A program made the translations under genes and the position numbers. A stretch of DNA of 64,000 nucleotides from Kalaharituber pfeilii (Eukaryota; Ascomycota; Pezizomycetes; Pezizales; Pezizaceae). Location of the stretch: NCBI GenBank assembly GCA_015179045.1, contig WHUZ01000064.1:297355-361354 (forward strand), given 5' to 3'. Of the stretch, positions 1 through 9,669 are shown piece after piece (within the stretch, counting starts at the first letter, position 1; every line of letters starts with the position of its first letter). The notes beneath the pieces were generated by a model, which made no database searches, was not told the DNA's origin, and was given only the letters and a program-made list of their open reading frames with translations.

Positions 1-1
1 C

Positions 2-1516
2 CGCAGTACCGTGCTCGCTGTCTGCAACACCAACAAGTTCCTCCGCAGTCTTGCGCTCCCGCATCTCTACCATACCATCTCCTTCACCTGGTCTGACCCG
101 CGGCTCGACCACTTCCACCGTCCGCTGAATTATCTTCTCCGTTCTCTTGTCAACTGTCCCTCTCTAGCCCGGTACATACGTCATCTCGAGCTAGTGCGAT
201 GGAACCTAGAGGCTCCAGGCGCTGGGATCACAGCGGGAGAGTCCAAGATATTCATCAAGTCCGAAGTCAAAAGATTGCGGAGGTTGCTAGTGAAGGAGGG
301 ATTAGATGCCGAGTGGTGGATTGAGAAACTGAGAAAGGGGTCACTGGACGCGAGCGCCGCGGTGATATTGCTTCTTGTGGCGATTTCGAATAGGGAGGGT
401 GCACAAGCCGGCGGCGGTCTTCGCGAGCTCAGGTTGACGCTGGACCATGTGACGCTGAACTGTGGGGGTGGGCGGACGCAGCCTGAATGTATGTGGAAGA
501 TGCTCTCGCATCTTCTTGAGCCTTCCCAGGGATCCTGCTCCCTAAGTTTATCGGACATCCAAGTGCACGGCCAAGCATTCCCGTTCCTGAAGAAGGCCAT
601 GATAAAGGCAACCCGGTACCCGAACCCAAGGCAATTGCAGGATTATGACTGCGACCTGAAAGATTTTGCAGTCCCATTCCTTTTCCATTCTGGCCTAGGA
701 GACCTAGAACTGTCGGCCTTAGATAAAGGCCCTCTCATTTGGAACGAGGCACTCTACACTATCCCAAACTCAGAAACCGTTAAGCATTTATCACTTACCA
801 ATGCGCACCTTCCAACCCTGAAATCATTGCTAGCCTGCACACCAAACCTATCCACACTCTGTTACACTCACCTCCGAAACATCCTTATCACCGAGCACCG
901 GTGGGTTGATTACTTCGTTCTCGGCTCCGCACTCAGCCACGTCAAGGATACCTTGACAACGCTTACCCTCCGCACTTTCATGTTCGGCTCATTGGACTTA
1001 AGCACGATGATACTAGGGACTGAATGTGGCTTCAGGGGCGATGCTCGGGCTCTCTCGCTGTCGGGATTCACCAAGCTGCGGGACCTGACCACCAACTTGA
1101 GTCTTTTGCTGGGCCTCAATAATGAGAGCGGGATGAGTTTATCCCAGGCGCTCCCGGATGGGCTAGAGGTTCTGAGACTTGTTGACGAGCTCAAGCCGCT
1201 GGATGGGTGTTGGTGGGAGCTAGAGCAGGCTGCGAACATCGTGGGGCAGTACATGCGGGAGAGGGGCAAGGGGACGTTCGGTGGCAAGGGCAGGCTTGAG
1301 AAGGTGGTGGTTGTATCGGATTGGGAGAGATGGCAGGACCCAGATGTTCCGGCATGGTACTGCGTGGACCCGTCAAAGGACATCGCGAGGGTGGCAAATG
1401 AGACGGGAGTGGTTGTGCAGTATGCATGGACATACCAGCACCGTAACTGGTATTGTTCGTTTGTTGAGAAGAAAGATTATGACTGGATGACACAGGCAGG
1501 GGTCAGTGTGTTTTGA
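2..1516 (+). CDS. F-box-like / leucine-rich protein, copy 1 (5' end cut by window)
   Basis: The frame is open from the first base, so the gene continues left of the window; the apparent GTG at 11 is not a real start. The protein is about 97% alike, by eye, to the complete copy at 17090-18664, whose N-terminus carries an F-box-like stretch (PELISEIL, then a helix ending in LALPHLYHTISF). The rest is rich in regularly spaced leucines (for example LSLTNAHLPTLKSLLACTPNL), as in fungal F-box/LRR proteins that select substrates for SCF ubiquitin ligases. No introns are seen. The C-terminus ends at TGA 1514-1516. Function is inferred from architecture only; the substrate is unknown. Confidence 0.7.
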   Translation, partial: RSTVLAVCNTNKFLRSLALPHLYHTISFTWSDPRLDHFHRPLNYLLRSLVNCPSLARYIRHLELVRWNLEAPGAGITAGESKIFIKSEVKRLRRLLVKEGLDAEWWIEKLRKGSLDASAAVILLLVAISNREGAQAGGGLRELRLTLDHVTLNCGGGRTQPECMWKMLSHLLEPSQGSCSLSLSDIQVHGQAFPFLKKAMIKATRYPNPRQLQDYDCDLKDFAVPFLFHSGLGDLELSALDKGPLIWNEALYTIPNSETVKHLSLTNAHLPTLKSLLACTPNLSTLCYTHLRNILITEHRWVDYFVLGSALSHVKDTLTTLTLRTFMFGSLDLSTMILGTECGFRGDARALSLSGFTKLRDLTTNLSLLLGLNNESGMSLSQALPDGLEVLRLVDELKPLDGCWWELEQAANIVGQYMRERGKGTFGGKGRLEKVVVVSDWERWQDPDVPAWYCVDPSKDIARVANETGVVVQYAWTYQHRNWYCSFVEKKDYDWMTQAGVSVF

Positions 1517-1845
1517 TGTGTTGTTCTAGGAGCAGGAACGTGAGAACAGCCTGTTTGTCACAGTACGTTATGGATTGGTCATGAAAAGGTAGAATATGGA
1601 AAGTGCATATTTCCGTTAGGCCGTGAAAACTGGAACTTTTGGGGCCATGAAGCAGAAGGCGTTTTTAATTGACTCTGTGTATCCCGTATGCTCCTGCACA
1701 GTGTTCAGCCCTCAGACCCTCAGGTGAATGTGGTTACTCTACATGTGTGTCTTCAGGCCCGGTTCTGTCATGGTCTACCCGAAGGAGGATATTGCCGTGT
1801 TGATCAACCCGAAAGTATGCTAGTGACGATTCTGCCTGGTTAATC
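1517..1845 (+). repeat. 3' flank shared with F-box copy 2
   Basis: This stretch matches, in reverse complement, 16386-16656 plus 17033-17089 next to the second F-box copy, so the duplication includes about 330 bp of 3' flank. The match stops at about 1842 (CCTGGTTA). In the other copy a family-B LINE tail with poly(A) begins at that point. Confidence 0.8.
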
Positions 1846-1958
1846 GATCGCTACGGCACGGTAAAGACAATGAGGTACAGGTCGGGCACGCGCGGAGGTG
1901 TAATACAACGACTGACGGCATGGTCACTAGCAGTGCATAGCAAACACCAGATGATAGG

Positions 1959-2017
1959 TTTTTTTTTTTTTTTTTTATTTCACGTGACCCCGCATGCAGC
2001 TGTTCGCCATGGCAGGG
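1959..2017 (-). mobile_element. Ultrashort family-A retroposon with 12-bp TSD
   Basis: On the minus strand it reads GCCCTGCCATGGCGAACAGC, then GCGGGGTCACGTGAAAT and poly(A). It is flanked by the direct repeat CCAGATGATAGG (1947-1958 and 2018-2029). The tail equals the 3' end of LINE A (see 27038-28345). Confidence 0.85.
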
Positions 2018-2029
2018 CCAGATGATAGG

Positions 2030-2745
2030 CTAGTGGGCGAAGCAAATAGCCCAGGCATGATCTATTGATAGCTCTTAGCATAGAATTGGTGCAAACCTTA
2101 GGCGATAGGTTTCTTCAAGTGGTTTCGTAATCGCAACCGTGTGGGACCTCTTGTTACGCCTTCGGGCAGGCTTCCATAATGCATATGCAGGGCACTTAGA
2201 GTATGTCACTGTATAATTAATAATAATACGACCCTTAGATGCGAGAGTAACCCCGGTAAAATTATAGCAACAAACTTTATCATCTCGATACCATATCACA
2301 AGGGCATACCGAGTTCCTGGATACTAATAACTCCCATATATTATCTCAAGCATCATGGGTATTACGTTTCCGTATTCCCCGGACGTTGTATTGTTGACCT
2401 GGAGCTCTCGTGTACTCAACCGCAGTGTACCCTAAACCCTACTTTAACCATCAATTAATCATTACAAAGACGTCATAGATATAAAATGCATACATCAGAG
2501 AAAGGAAATAAAATATAAAAATATAAAAAGAAAAAGAAAGGAAAAGAAAGCGCATTAAAGTGGTGGCAGAAAGGCGGCTGGAGGGGGCCGTTGGAGGGGG
2601 ATCTCTGAAGGGGCCTGTAAAGGCTAAGGTGTGGCTGACACGGGTGCCGAAGAGGGGGGTCGCGACTGAAAGGCGGTCGGCGGAGTGGTGGTGTGAGATG
2701 CTGCAGCGGCGGCTAGGACTAAGAGGTGGTGGGGGCGGGGCGGTC

Positions 2746-2748
<3 letters not shown>
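2030..2748. other. No recognisable gene
   Basis: AT-rich sequence with an A-rich tract near 2505-2545. The short open frames here have no recognisable domains. Confidence 0.5.
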
Positions 2749-2784
<36 letters not shown>

Positions 2785-2842
2785 CACATAACCCCGCTTG
2801 TAGCACTAAGCCATGGCAGGGTCCCTGGGCAAGCCCTCACAT

Positions 2843-3313
2843 GGTGCCGGCAGCTTAGTACCAACACCAAATCAAGGGGGTGACAAATTATGTATCCACA
2901 ACACCACAACTATAGATCTGGAATTTTAAATCTCGTAAATCTATAGTATTTGCTATTGCGAACAATTCTACGAGATCAGAAAAAAATAAAAAAAAAAAAC
3001 TGCACATGTGAATAGGAAAATAAAAGAGGACATTTTGTATGAGAGATGGTCAAAAATGGAACGTGCCAAGAAGGCAAAAATTTCCTAAATGGCCAATTTG
3101 ATACTTACTCAGCTAGTCTTGGCATATTTTTCGTGAGTATTGCATGCATATTATGCAATTTGCTGCATGCAAGGCAATAAGTAATATCTAAACACGAAAA
3201 TGCAAGGGACTTGGCATGAGACTAACTCAAAGGAGTAAAGAAAAGCGAAAAAAAGCTGCTGACTAATGGTCGAGCGAAATGTTACAAGGTGTTGGTACTA
3301 AGTTGCCGGCACC
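2843..3313. mobile_element. Short TIR element in LINE A 3' UTR
   Basis: It has near-perfect 26-bp terminal inverted repeats beginning GGTGCCGGCA (2843-2868 and 3288-3313, one mismatch) and is flanked by AT on both sides. The sequences outside join into a LINE 3' UTR that matches 25062-25110 (AGCCCGGAG.CAGGC on the complementary strand). The interior is AT-rich and non-coding. The superfamily is not identified. Confidence 0.65.
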
Positions 3314-3342
3314 ATAGCCCGGAGACAGGCTAAACTAACTCT

Positions 3343-4640
3343 CTACATACATGGCCCCCACGCACCGTTGCCCCCGCTCTTTTTCCACTCCTTTCCCATG
3401 TCGCTCCACCTCTCAAAACCTTCTGGGCGGTTCTCCTGACTTCTGCATCGGAAAGCGAGATGCTCCCCCGTTTGCACCTCCCCACACCTGCACCTATCCG
3501 ATTCCGCCACCCCCAGCTTCTTCAACCACCCAGCACACCTTCCTCGCTCCAGTCGCAATGCAGTGAAGTTTGATGTCGCCATCCTACTCCACTCCATGAC
3601 CTTCCCTCCTCCGAACCCCTCTATCTCTCTCTTCTTCTCTTTCCTCCACACCTTTATCCTCTGGCGCACCCCACTCCCAGTGGCCACCTCCCTCCCCTTC
3701 TCCATCGTCCCTTTCTTCGCCCACTCATCCGCCTTCTCATTTCCTGCAATTCCAATGTGAGCCTTAACCCACATCAGTTTCGCATTACCCCCCTTCCTCT
3801 TCCTCCTTTCTACCGCATCCACTACCCTCCTCACGTCCTCCATCTTCCCCTTCCCCTCTCTGCCTGCCTTCTTAATCGCCATGACGGCAGCTTCTGAATT
3901 CAGACAGATCAGGACCAGTACCTCCTCCGGCACACTCTCCAAAGCTCTTCTCACTCCCCTCACCTCCCTATCGAAAACCGTCGCTGTTCTTCCTACTACC
4001 TCTGCTACCAATGCCGATCTCCCCCATACACCCGCCCCCATCTTGCTATCCTTGATCTTGCTGTCATTCGAGAAGAGAACCACCCTCCCTCTTCCGGCTT
4101 CCTCAACCGAGGTCTCCCACTCCTCTCTTTCCCCCTTCTTTCTTCCCAGCCTCACTGCGATCTCCACCTCCACCTTCTCACACTCCTCTCCCCATGAGAT
4201 CTCCTCCCCCTCCTCTGAGAACCTCGCCCACTGACCTTGCCAGCGGTCCAGTACAGCTTCATACCCATCTTCCTCGGCCAGTGCCCACTGCACCCCCCAG
4301 TCTCTACAATTTCTCGCCTCCTCCTTTCTCTCCTCACTCCCTACTCCGAAGTCGCCTGTGTAGAGCTCTGCCAGCTCCGATGGTACCTCCACCTCCCAGA
4401 TGATTGCTCTCGCTTGCACGCCATCCAGGACTGTCTCTACGTCTTCTACCCCACATACCGCATTCACCCCTTCTGCCCCTGCACCTCTCCCCCCTCCAGC
4501 TGCCCTCTTCAAGACTTGCAGCTGTACTTGCTCCATCTCCTTCTTCCACTCCTTCTGGCCTCTCTACCCGATCTCACTCCCTTACATTGCCACTGCCCTC
4601 ACCATCCTTGTATACGCCTGCCACCAGCTCCATGGTGACA
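3343..4640 (-). pseudogene. LINE A ORF2, connector and RNase H domain
   Basis: The longest open stretch (4536-3343, 397 codons) has an RNase H fold. Motifs are VVLFSNDSKIKDSK, where the usual TDGS aspartate is shifted or replaced (FSNDS), then EVRGVRRALE, ICLNSEAA where the third acidic residue reads N-S-E instead of D-S, and WVKAHIGIAGNEKADEWAKKG. A Cys-rich CRCGEVQTGEHLAFRCR motif follows. Upstream (4640-4540) the frame contains a stop and a frameshift in the connector (MVRAVAM, stop, GSEIG). It is the 3' half of the ORF2 whose RT half lies at 6290-6950. It is inactive because of stops, insertions and the altered RNase H acidic residues. Confidence 0.85.
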
Positions 4641-4670
4641 TTTCCTAGTCCAGTCCTGAGAGTGCCCCCG

Positions 4671-5473
4671 TGTCACGTGTTACGCGGCGGCGGTGGGCGG
4701 GGTGCTGCTAAGGGATACGGCCGGTTCAGGGTAACAGTAGTTTCACAAGTGCTGAACAGTAGAGGCTTGACAGGAGAGGCTTGCAGGTAGTAGTTCAGCG
4801 GTTCCAGTTCAACGGCGATGGCAGGCTATGGTGAAAAGGCAGAGAAGACCAAGTACTGAATTAGATCTAGGGATTGACAAGAATAACAAGAACATATGGA
4901 CTGCGAGGAACCATATGGGTCTATTAAGAAGACAAGACAACAGACAAGGAGAGAAGAAACTATTTCCATGAGGGCAAGATAAAAAAAAAAAAAAAAAAAA
5001 AAAAAGCAGCGACGAGGGCAGTAGTAAGAACAGAGTGGTGAAGGCAGAGTTTTCATGGTAGGCAGGCTATGATGGCAGGCGGCCTATACTAGCAGGCGGA
5101 CTGTACTGGCAGGCGGGTTATACTAGCAGGCGGGTCGTACTGGCAGGCGGGCTATACTAGCAGGCGGCCTGTACTGGCAGGCGGCCTGTACTGGCAGGCG
5201 GACCATACAAGCAGGCGGGCTATACTAGCAGGCGGGCTGTACTGGCAGGCGGACCATACAAGCAGGCGGACCATACAAGCAGGCGGGCTATACTCGCAGG
5301 CGGGCTATACTGGCAAGCGGGCTATACTGGCAGCTTGCTAGCTACATGTAGCTAGCCGGTTCTATGAGCTTGCCGGCGATCATGGCTTGCCGGCGGTCAT
5401 GGCTTGCCGGCGGTCGTGACTTGCCGGTGGTTGTGGCTTAGTGTGCGGAGACTGTAGGGCGTAGGCTGTGACA
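4671..5473 (-). mobile_element. Solo LTR (family 1), TSD CCCCG
   Basis: On the minus strand it starts TGTCACAGCC and ends in TGACA (TG..CA). It is bounded by CCCCG at 4666-4670 and 5474-5478. It is a relative of the solo LTR at 22919-23718. It contains a long A tract (4981-5005) and an expanded minisatellite (5075-5335). It splits the LINE A connector. Confidence 0.85.
5075..5335. repeat. Minisatellite inside the solo LTR
   Basis: About 13 tandem units of ~20 bp, consensus GGCTATACTRGCAGGCGG with variants at the middle bases. The sister LTR at 22919-23718 carries only two or three diverged units of this motif, so the array expanded in this copy. Confidence 0.85.
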
Positions 5474-5514
5474 CCCCGCTAGCCTCCTTGCTCTGCTCAG
5501 CCTATCTCGCCAAT

Positions 5515-6282
5515 CAGTGTTCCCAACCGGCCAGGCCGCCCAGGCCGTCCAGGCCATTCAGGCCGTTCAAGCAATTTCAGGGGCAGGAGGGCTGGTTACG
5601 AGGCTATTTCAGGGGCCACCTTCAGGCTACTTGGACACGAATTTAATATGAACCTTTCAATATTTTCGGGTAACTATCTAGACTTTTTTTTATTGAGCAG
5701 CACTTTTCGCAGGTATTCAGGTAAGTAATTTTTTTTGTATCGCTTGACTATATACTAATTTCTTATTAGTATTGGAGGGAGACAGACATTCCAACCACCG
5801 GCACTGGCGATGATGATTCCTTTAGTATTCTCCTATTCTTCACTCTCCATAGTGCAGTTCAAGTTTTGACCTTGCATCGACGATTCCCTGCAGTCCAATC
5901 TGATGCCGATATCGAGTCTTCTGGAATTTGGGTTACAAAAATCTGGTGCGACAAAGTTGGATTTGACACTATGGTGAAGATGTGCATGGCTAATGGAAAA
6001 CGATACTGGCGGTGTAAAATCAGCAAGCAAAATCCTAAACATTAGAGAATGAGGTATACGTAGAATTTAGACTACGTTCTGTATATAGCTAGCTACTGTA
6101 TAACTTAACTCACACTGCAGCCTGAATGGCCTGGACCGGCCTGAATGGCCTGAATGGCCCGAATGGCCTGAATGGCCTGGACCGGCCTGAAACATTCAGG
6201 CCGCCTGGACCGGCGCGGGCGGACCTCACGGCCGGCCAGGCCATACCCTTGGCCTGGCCTGGCCGGCCCGTTGGGAACACTG
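5515..6282. mobile_element. hAT MITE (terminus CAGTGTTCCCAA), 8-bp TSD
   Basis: The ends CAGTGTTCCCAACCGGCC and its inverse CGTTGGGAACACTG are flanked by TCGCCAAT (5507-5514 and 6283-6290). The first bases fit the hAT YARNG terminus rule. Subterminal arrays of GGCCTG-NNNN decamers occur at both ends. No transposase is present. It is inserted in the RT domain of LINE A: without it the frame reads through as THWRDRLSRARRLAG. Confidence 0.88.
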
Positions 6283-6950
6283 TCGCCAATGCGTACTGAA
6301 GATCAGCTTCTCGTCGAAAATGACCCCCAGCCACTTCAGCATCTCCCCCTCCTTCTTCCACCTTTTCCCCACTCCGAAAGTTATCATCTCCCACTTTGAC
6401 TCCTCTAGTGGAATTTGATCCTCTTCTGCCACCTCTGCCATCGCCATCTTCACCTCCTCCCTAAGCCGTGCGATATTCCAGTATCCATGCCAGTCCAGGA
6501 TTGTCGCCGCCAGGTCATCCACGTACGATGGAACCTCCACCTCCGCCCCGGTTGCTACCTCCCTCAACCTCCTCTCCATCTTTTCTATGGTGGGTGCCAT
6601 GAAGATCAGGAAAACGACCAGCGAGAGCGGTGATCCCTGCGGGACCCCCACATTTGACCTGCCCCTCACCCTCTCCTTGCCGTCCCACCACACCCCAAAT
6701 TCCCTCCCCCCATAAACTCCTCCAGCCACCTCCGCTTCCTCTTCACTTCCTCACCCCCCTCTCCTCTATCCTCCCATCACTACCTCCTTTCTCACAATGT
6801 TAGAGCCCCTTTAACATCCGCCGTCACCCACGCTGCTCTCCCCCCTCTGTGCAGACACCTCTGCACCTTGGTCACCGCCCTTGCCATCGCCTGGATCGCG
6901 TTCCTCCCTTTTCGCACTCCCAACTGGAGTCTGTGGAAAAGGCGATCTTC
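6283..6950 (-). pseudogene. LINE A reverse transcriptase domain
   Basis: On the minus strand the RT core is legible: GVPQGSPLS (RT block 4-5), then SYVDDLAATI with the YxDD catalytic box, and WLGVIFDEKLIF (thumb entry). The open stretch 6729-6290 is uninterrupted. Upstream to about 6950 the homology continues with frameshifts and stops (for example AFSTDSSWECEKGGTRSRRW). The domain is split from its C-terminal end (5514-5479) by the hAT MITE. Confidence 0.85.
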
Positions 6951-6984
6951 CTTCTACAGCCTGCTGGCCATCACCTTCTCTCCA

Positions 6985-7245
6985 ACGAGTAATGATATTT
7001 AAAAGAAAAAAAAAAGACTTCGAAGAGTACGGGTGGCGGGAGGATGAGGGAGAGGATGATGCAATCGAGGAATGGTTCGCCAGCGTCGGTCTGGGCTATC
7101 CGCGAGGCTGGAGGTACGTTTAGTCCCCAAATCTTGTACGTAGAGTAGATCAAGTAGCTAGATGACTAACCATACCCAGGTATATGGGTCCCTGCCTGTC
7201 TGCGGGGTTATGTGGCCAGAAAACAAAAAGAAAAAAAAAAAAGAG
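6985..7245 (+). mobile_element. LINE A-type 3' fragment, opposite orientation
   Basis: An open stretch ends FEEYGW..EEWFASVGLGYPRG, matching the C-terminus of the LINE at 27196 (LEEKGW..EYWFACLDLG). A 3' UTR with GGGTCCCTGCCTGTCTGCGGGGTTATGTG and an interrupted poly(A) (7217-7243) follows. It is a 5'-truncated insertion head-to-head with the LINE A copy. Confidence 0.7.
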
Positions 7246-7724
7246 CTTTCCGGTGAACTGATATTAGCTGCCTGTGAAAGACTGATTCCTGAGCAATGTA
7301 GTCTATTCCCGAGCAAGCCGGAACGCAAGTACCACTAGGTCCTAAGTAAAAGGTTGACCTACCTACTGACAGTTACTGCTCGCTAACAACCCCTTGCCAC
7401 TTTCAAATTGCTGCACAACTTGTCTGCTATTGACAACTTGCTGCCAGTAGCAGGGGAGTACCGGCTCCTGGCAGGTCGCTACTATCAGTGAAAATACTAG
7501 AGTCTCATATTCATGATTATTATTTCGCTCCGCGTTCAAATTTCTATAGATGAATATTAGTAAGAATCAGAATTGTAATTGTAACTATATTCCTATTAGC
7601 AAAAGTTCCAGGAAAATTACCAAATGTGCTGTAGGTATTTCTCTTCCATTTGAACAAAATTTTAGGATATGAACAATACAGGCAGAGACATCCGAAATCC
7701 TCCACCATTCTAGAATTGGAATTT
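7246..7724. other. No recognisable gene
   Basis: AT-rich unique-looking sequence. I see no domain or element ends. Confidence 0.45.
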
Positions 7725-8655
7725 TTTTATTTTTTTTTTATTTTTTTTTTTTTTTATATCATTACTCGCATGCCGCCCTAAGGGCTATGGCGAGGTACAG
7801 GTACAAAGATATTTAAGAATTGAAAAGAAGTCAAAATCAAGAGCAATGAATCCAACAGGCCAGGACTGGCCTGGACCGTGAAATTCTGGGCCTGGCCTGG
7901 CCTGAACAATCAGGCCAGGCCGTGAGGGCCGCCTGGACCGGCCCAGGCGGCCTGAAACAATCAGGCCAATCAGGCCGGTCCAGGCCATTCAGGCCGGTTC
8001 AGGCCATTCAGGCCGGTTCAGGCCATTCAGGCCAGTCCAGGCCGACCAGGCCATTTACGTAAATTCAAGCGATTTTGGAATTTAACCCAGGTGAATTAGA
8101 TTTTAATAGTCCTGGATATTTCCACTATCAGTAATTGACAGTTGCGCATCAGGTATCATCATCGAAGAATTAAGTCCAGTCTGTTGTATTATCTGGAAGG
8201 TCCATCATTACTAAAATATTTCTTAGTATATATACCTGAACACAAAGTGTGACACATACTTGACAAAAGTCGTAGACCGCTGCTGTTTAAAATTCTAGAC
8301 ATACGGGGGATTCTACTCATTTAAATACTCAAACAATCTGGTAAATGCTGGCCTCAATTCAGCTGGATAGCTGTGGAGTGATTCGTTTAATTGGCCTGAA
8401 CCGGCCTGAATGGCCTGAATGGCCTGATTCATGTGGATCAGGCCGGTCCAGGCCGGTCCAGGCCGGTCCAGGCCGGTCGAGGCGGTTTCAGTCCAATGCA
8501 GATCACGGCCTGTTGGATTCATTGATCAAGAGATACGAGATGACAGGAGTAAAAATGAAAGAAAAGTAAAGTCAAGGTCAAGAAATGCGATTAATCCCTA
8601 TTTCCCCCCGTCTCGTCCAGTAGGTCCATCAGGCGCTTCAATGGGTCGTCGTCAC
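7725..8655 (-). mobile_element. LINE B 3' fragment split by a hAT MITE
   Basis: The poly(T) at 7725-7756, then the family-B tail (CCTCGCCATAGCCC on the minus strand), then 3' UTR up to 7843, resumes at 8533-8655 after the MITE. The minus-strand peptide there (DPLKRLMDLL) resembles the ORF2 C-terminus in 58089-58363 (GDPLKRLVEMLGE). Confidence 0.65.
7844..8524. mobile_element. hAT MITE (terminus CAATGAATCC), 8-bp TSD
   Basis: The inverted ends CAATGAATCCAACAGGCC and GGCCTGTTGGATTCATTG are flanked by ATCAAGAG (7836-7843 and 8525-8532). It has GGCCTGGACC/GGCCTGAATG subterminal arrays and a non-coding core of about 350 bp shared with 20604-20925. The end fits YARNG. Confidence 0.9.
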
Positions 8656-8689
8656 CGTCCCTCTTTGGTGTGAGGATGTCTTTCTTCAA

Positions 8690-9669
8690 TATGATAGGGA
8701 TTGCGGTGATGGCAAGTATTTATTTTTGGTGGTTGCATTGCCATAACTTAGGCCCCTGCAAACGTCAAGTTACAAGATCAAATTGTTGTCATGAACGCAG
8801 TTCTGGTAACTGTACTAATCAGGAAGATGAGAGTTTTGCATTACTGTTATCTTATAGATAGTAGTTGTGATAGCTCACTATGACCCTAGGTCATAAGCGA
8901 GTATGTAAATACATACAAGTAATGTAAGTACTGTCGGAACATTACATCCGTTGCCACCTGTTGCTGTTATCTATCTTTTCGTTCCACTCATATGCATCTA
9001 GTTTTACTACTGGACAGTATATGAATCACGCCACGATGCCAACTTTTGTGCGGCTTAATGCCAGGGGGTTTTCTTTGCAAGCCACGCATCCCGTGCCTTT
9101 CTCACCTTCCTGATATGATATCTTCCCTGATAATTCCCTATTCAGTTATGGTTTCCAAGTCACGTTGTGCTATGTTTTCTCATGTATATAGACCTGCTGT
9201 TCTTGCGACTCTAAGTTCAATAGACTCAACGGTATCTCTATAGCCTTCACGGTGACAAAGCAGCTCTCGTATATCCTTCCGCTCGTATAAGTACATTCAT
9301 GTTCTTCACTACACTGCGTGTTTTTCTCTAGATCGTTTTTGTGAAGAACACTACTTTCTCCCTATTCGCGATCAAGCAAGTGTTCCCAAGCAGACTGGAA
9401 CGTTCATATGGAGGTAAATAATCATTTGATGTCATTGCAACTCAATTATTGCTTCTACGGCAAGTCTTCACGGGCAATTGAAGGGCACATTTTGATCCCA
9501 TGATTGGATCTCAGTAAAGTTCCCAGAAGGTATAAGAGAAGAATCATCAATTAATATTATCTATACATGATAACTGCAGGACATAAACTATTCATATGCC
9601 TCCTCTCAACGTAGCTCTCCAAGACATCAGCTTCCAAGCTCAGACACACCTACTTCAAATATTTTATGA
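8690..9669. other. No recognisable gene; 3' side of the secreted-protein gene
   Basis: Unremarkable base composition. The open frames are short and without domains. The last ~200 bp probably hold the 3' UTR of the minus-strand gene ending at 9670. Confidence 0.4.

Larger units (their letters stand above)
2749..6980 (-). mobile_element. LINE A copy (Tad/I-like), broken by three insertions
   Basis: A non-LTR retrotransposon remnant read on the minus strand: reverse transcriptase (about 6950-6290, continuing at 5514-5479), connector and RNase H (4660-3343), 3' UTR, then a family-A tail and poly(A) of about 28 nt (2749-2777). Three elements interrupt it: 2843-3313 in the 3' UTR, 4671-5473 in the connector, and 5515-6282 in the RT domain. 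Removing each insertion and one copy of its TSD restores continuous LINE sequence, so all three postdate the LINE. The 5' part, including ORF1, is missing. Confidence 0.85.

Noticed and set aside
11..600. GTG start for F-box copy 1
   Set aside because: The frame is open to the window edge and copy 2 shows about 26 more residues, so the gene is simply cut.
3343..4540. Cellular RNase H gene
   Set aside because: Altered catalytic acids, the trailing Cys/His box and RT sequence upstream on the same strand show a LINE ORF2.
5075..5335. CRISPR-like array
   Set aside because: Units are contiguous without unique spacers, and the host is a fungal LTR. It is a minisatellite.
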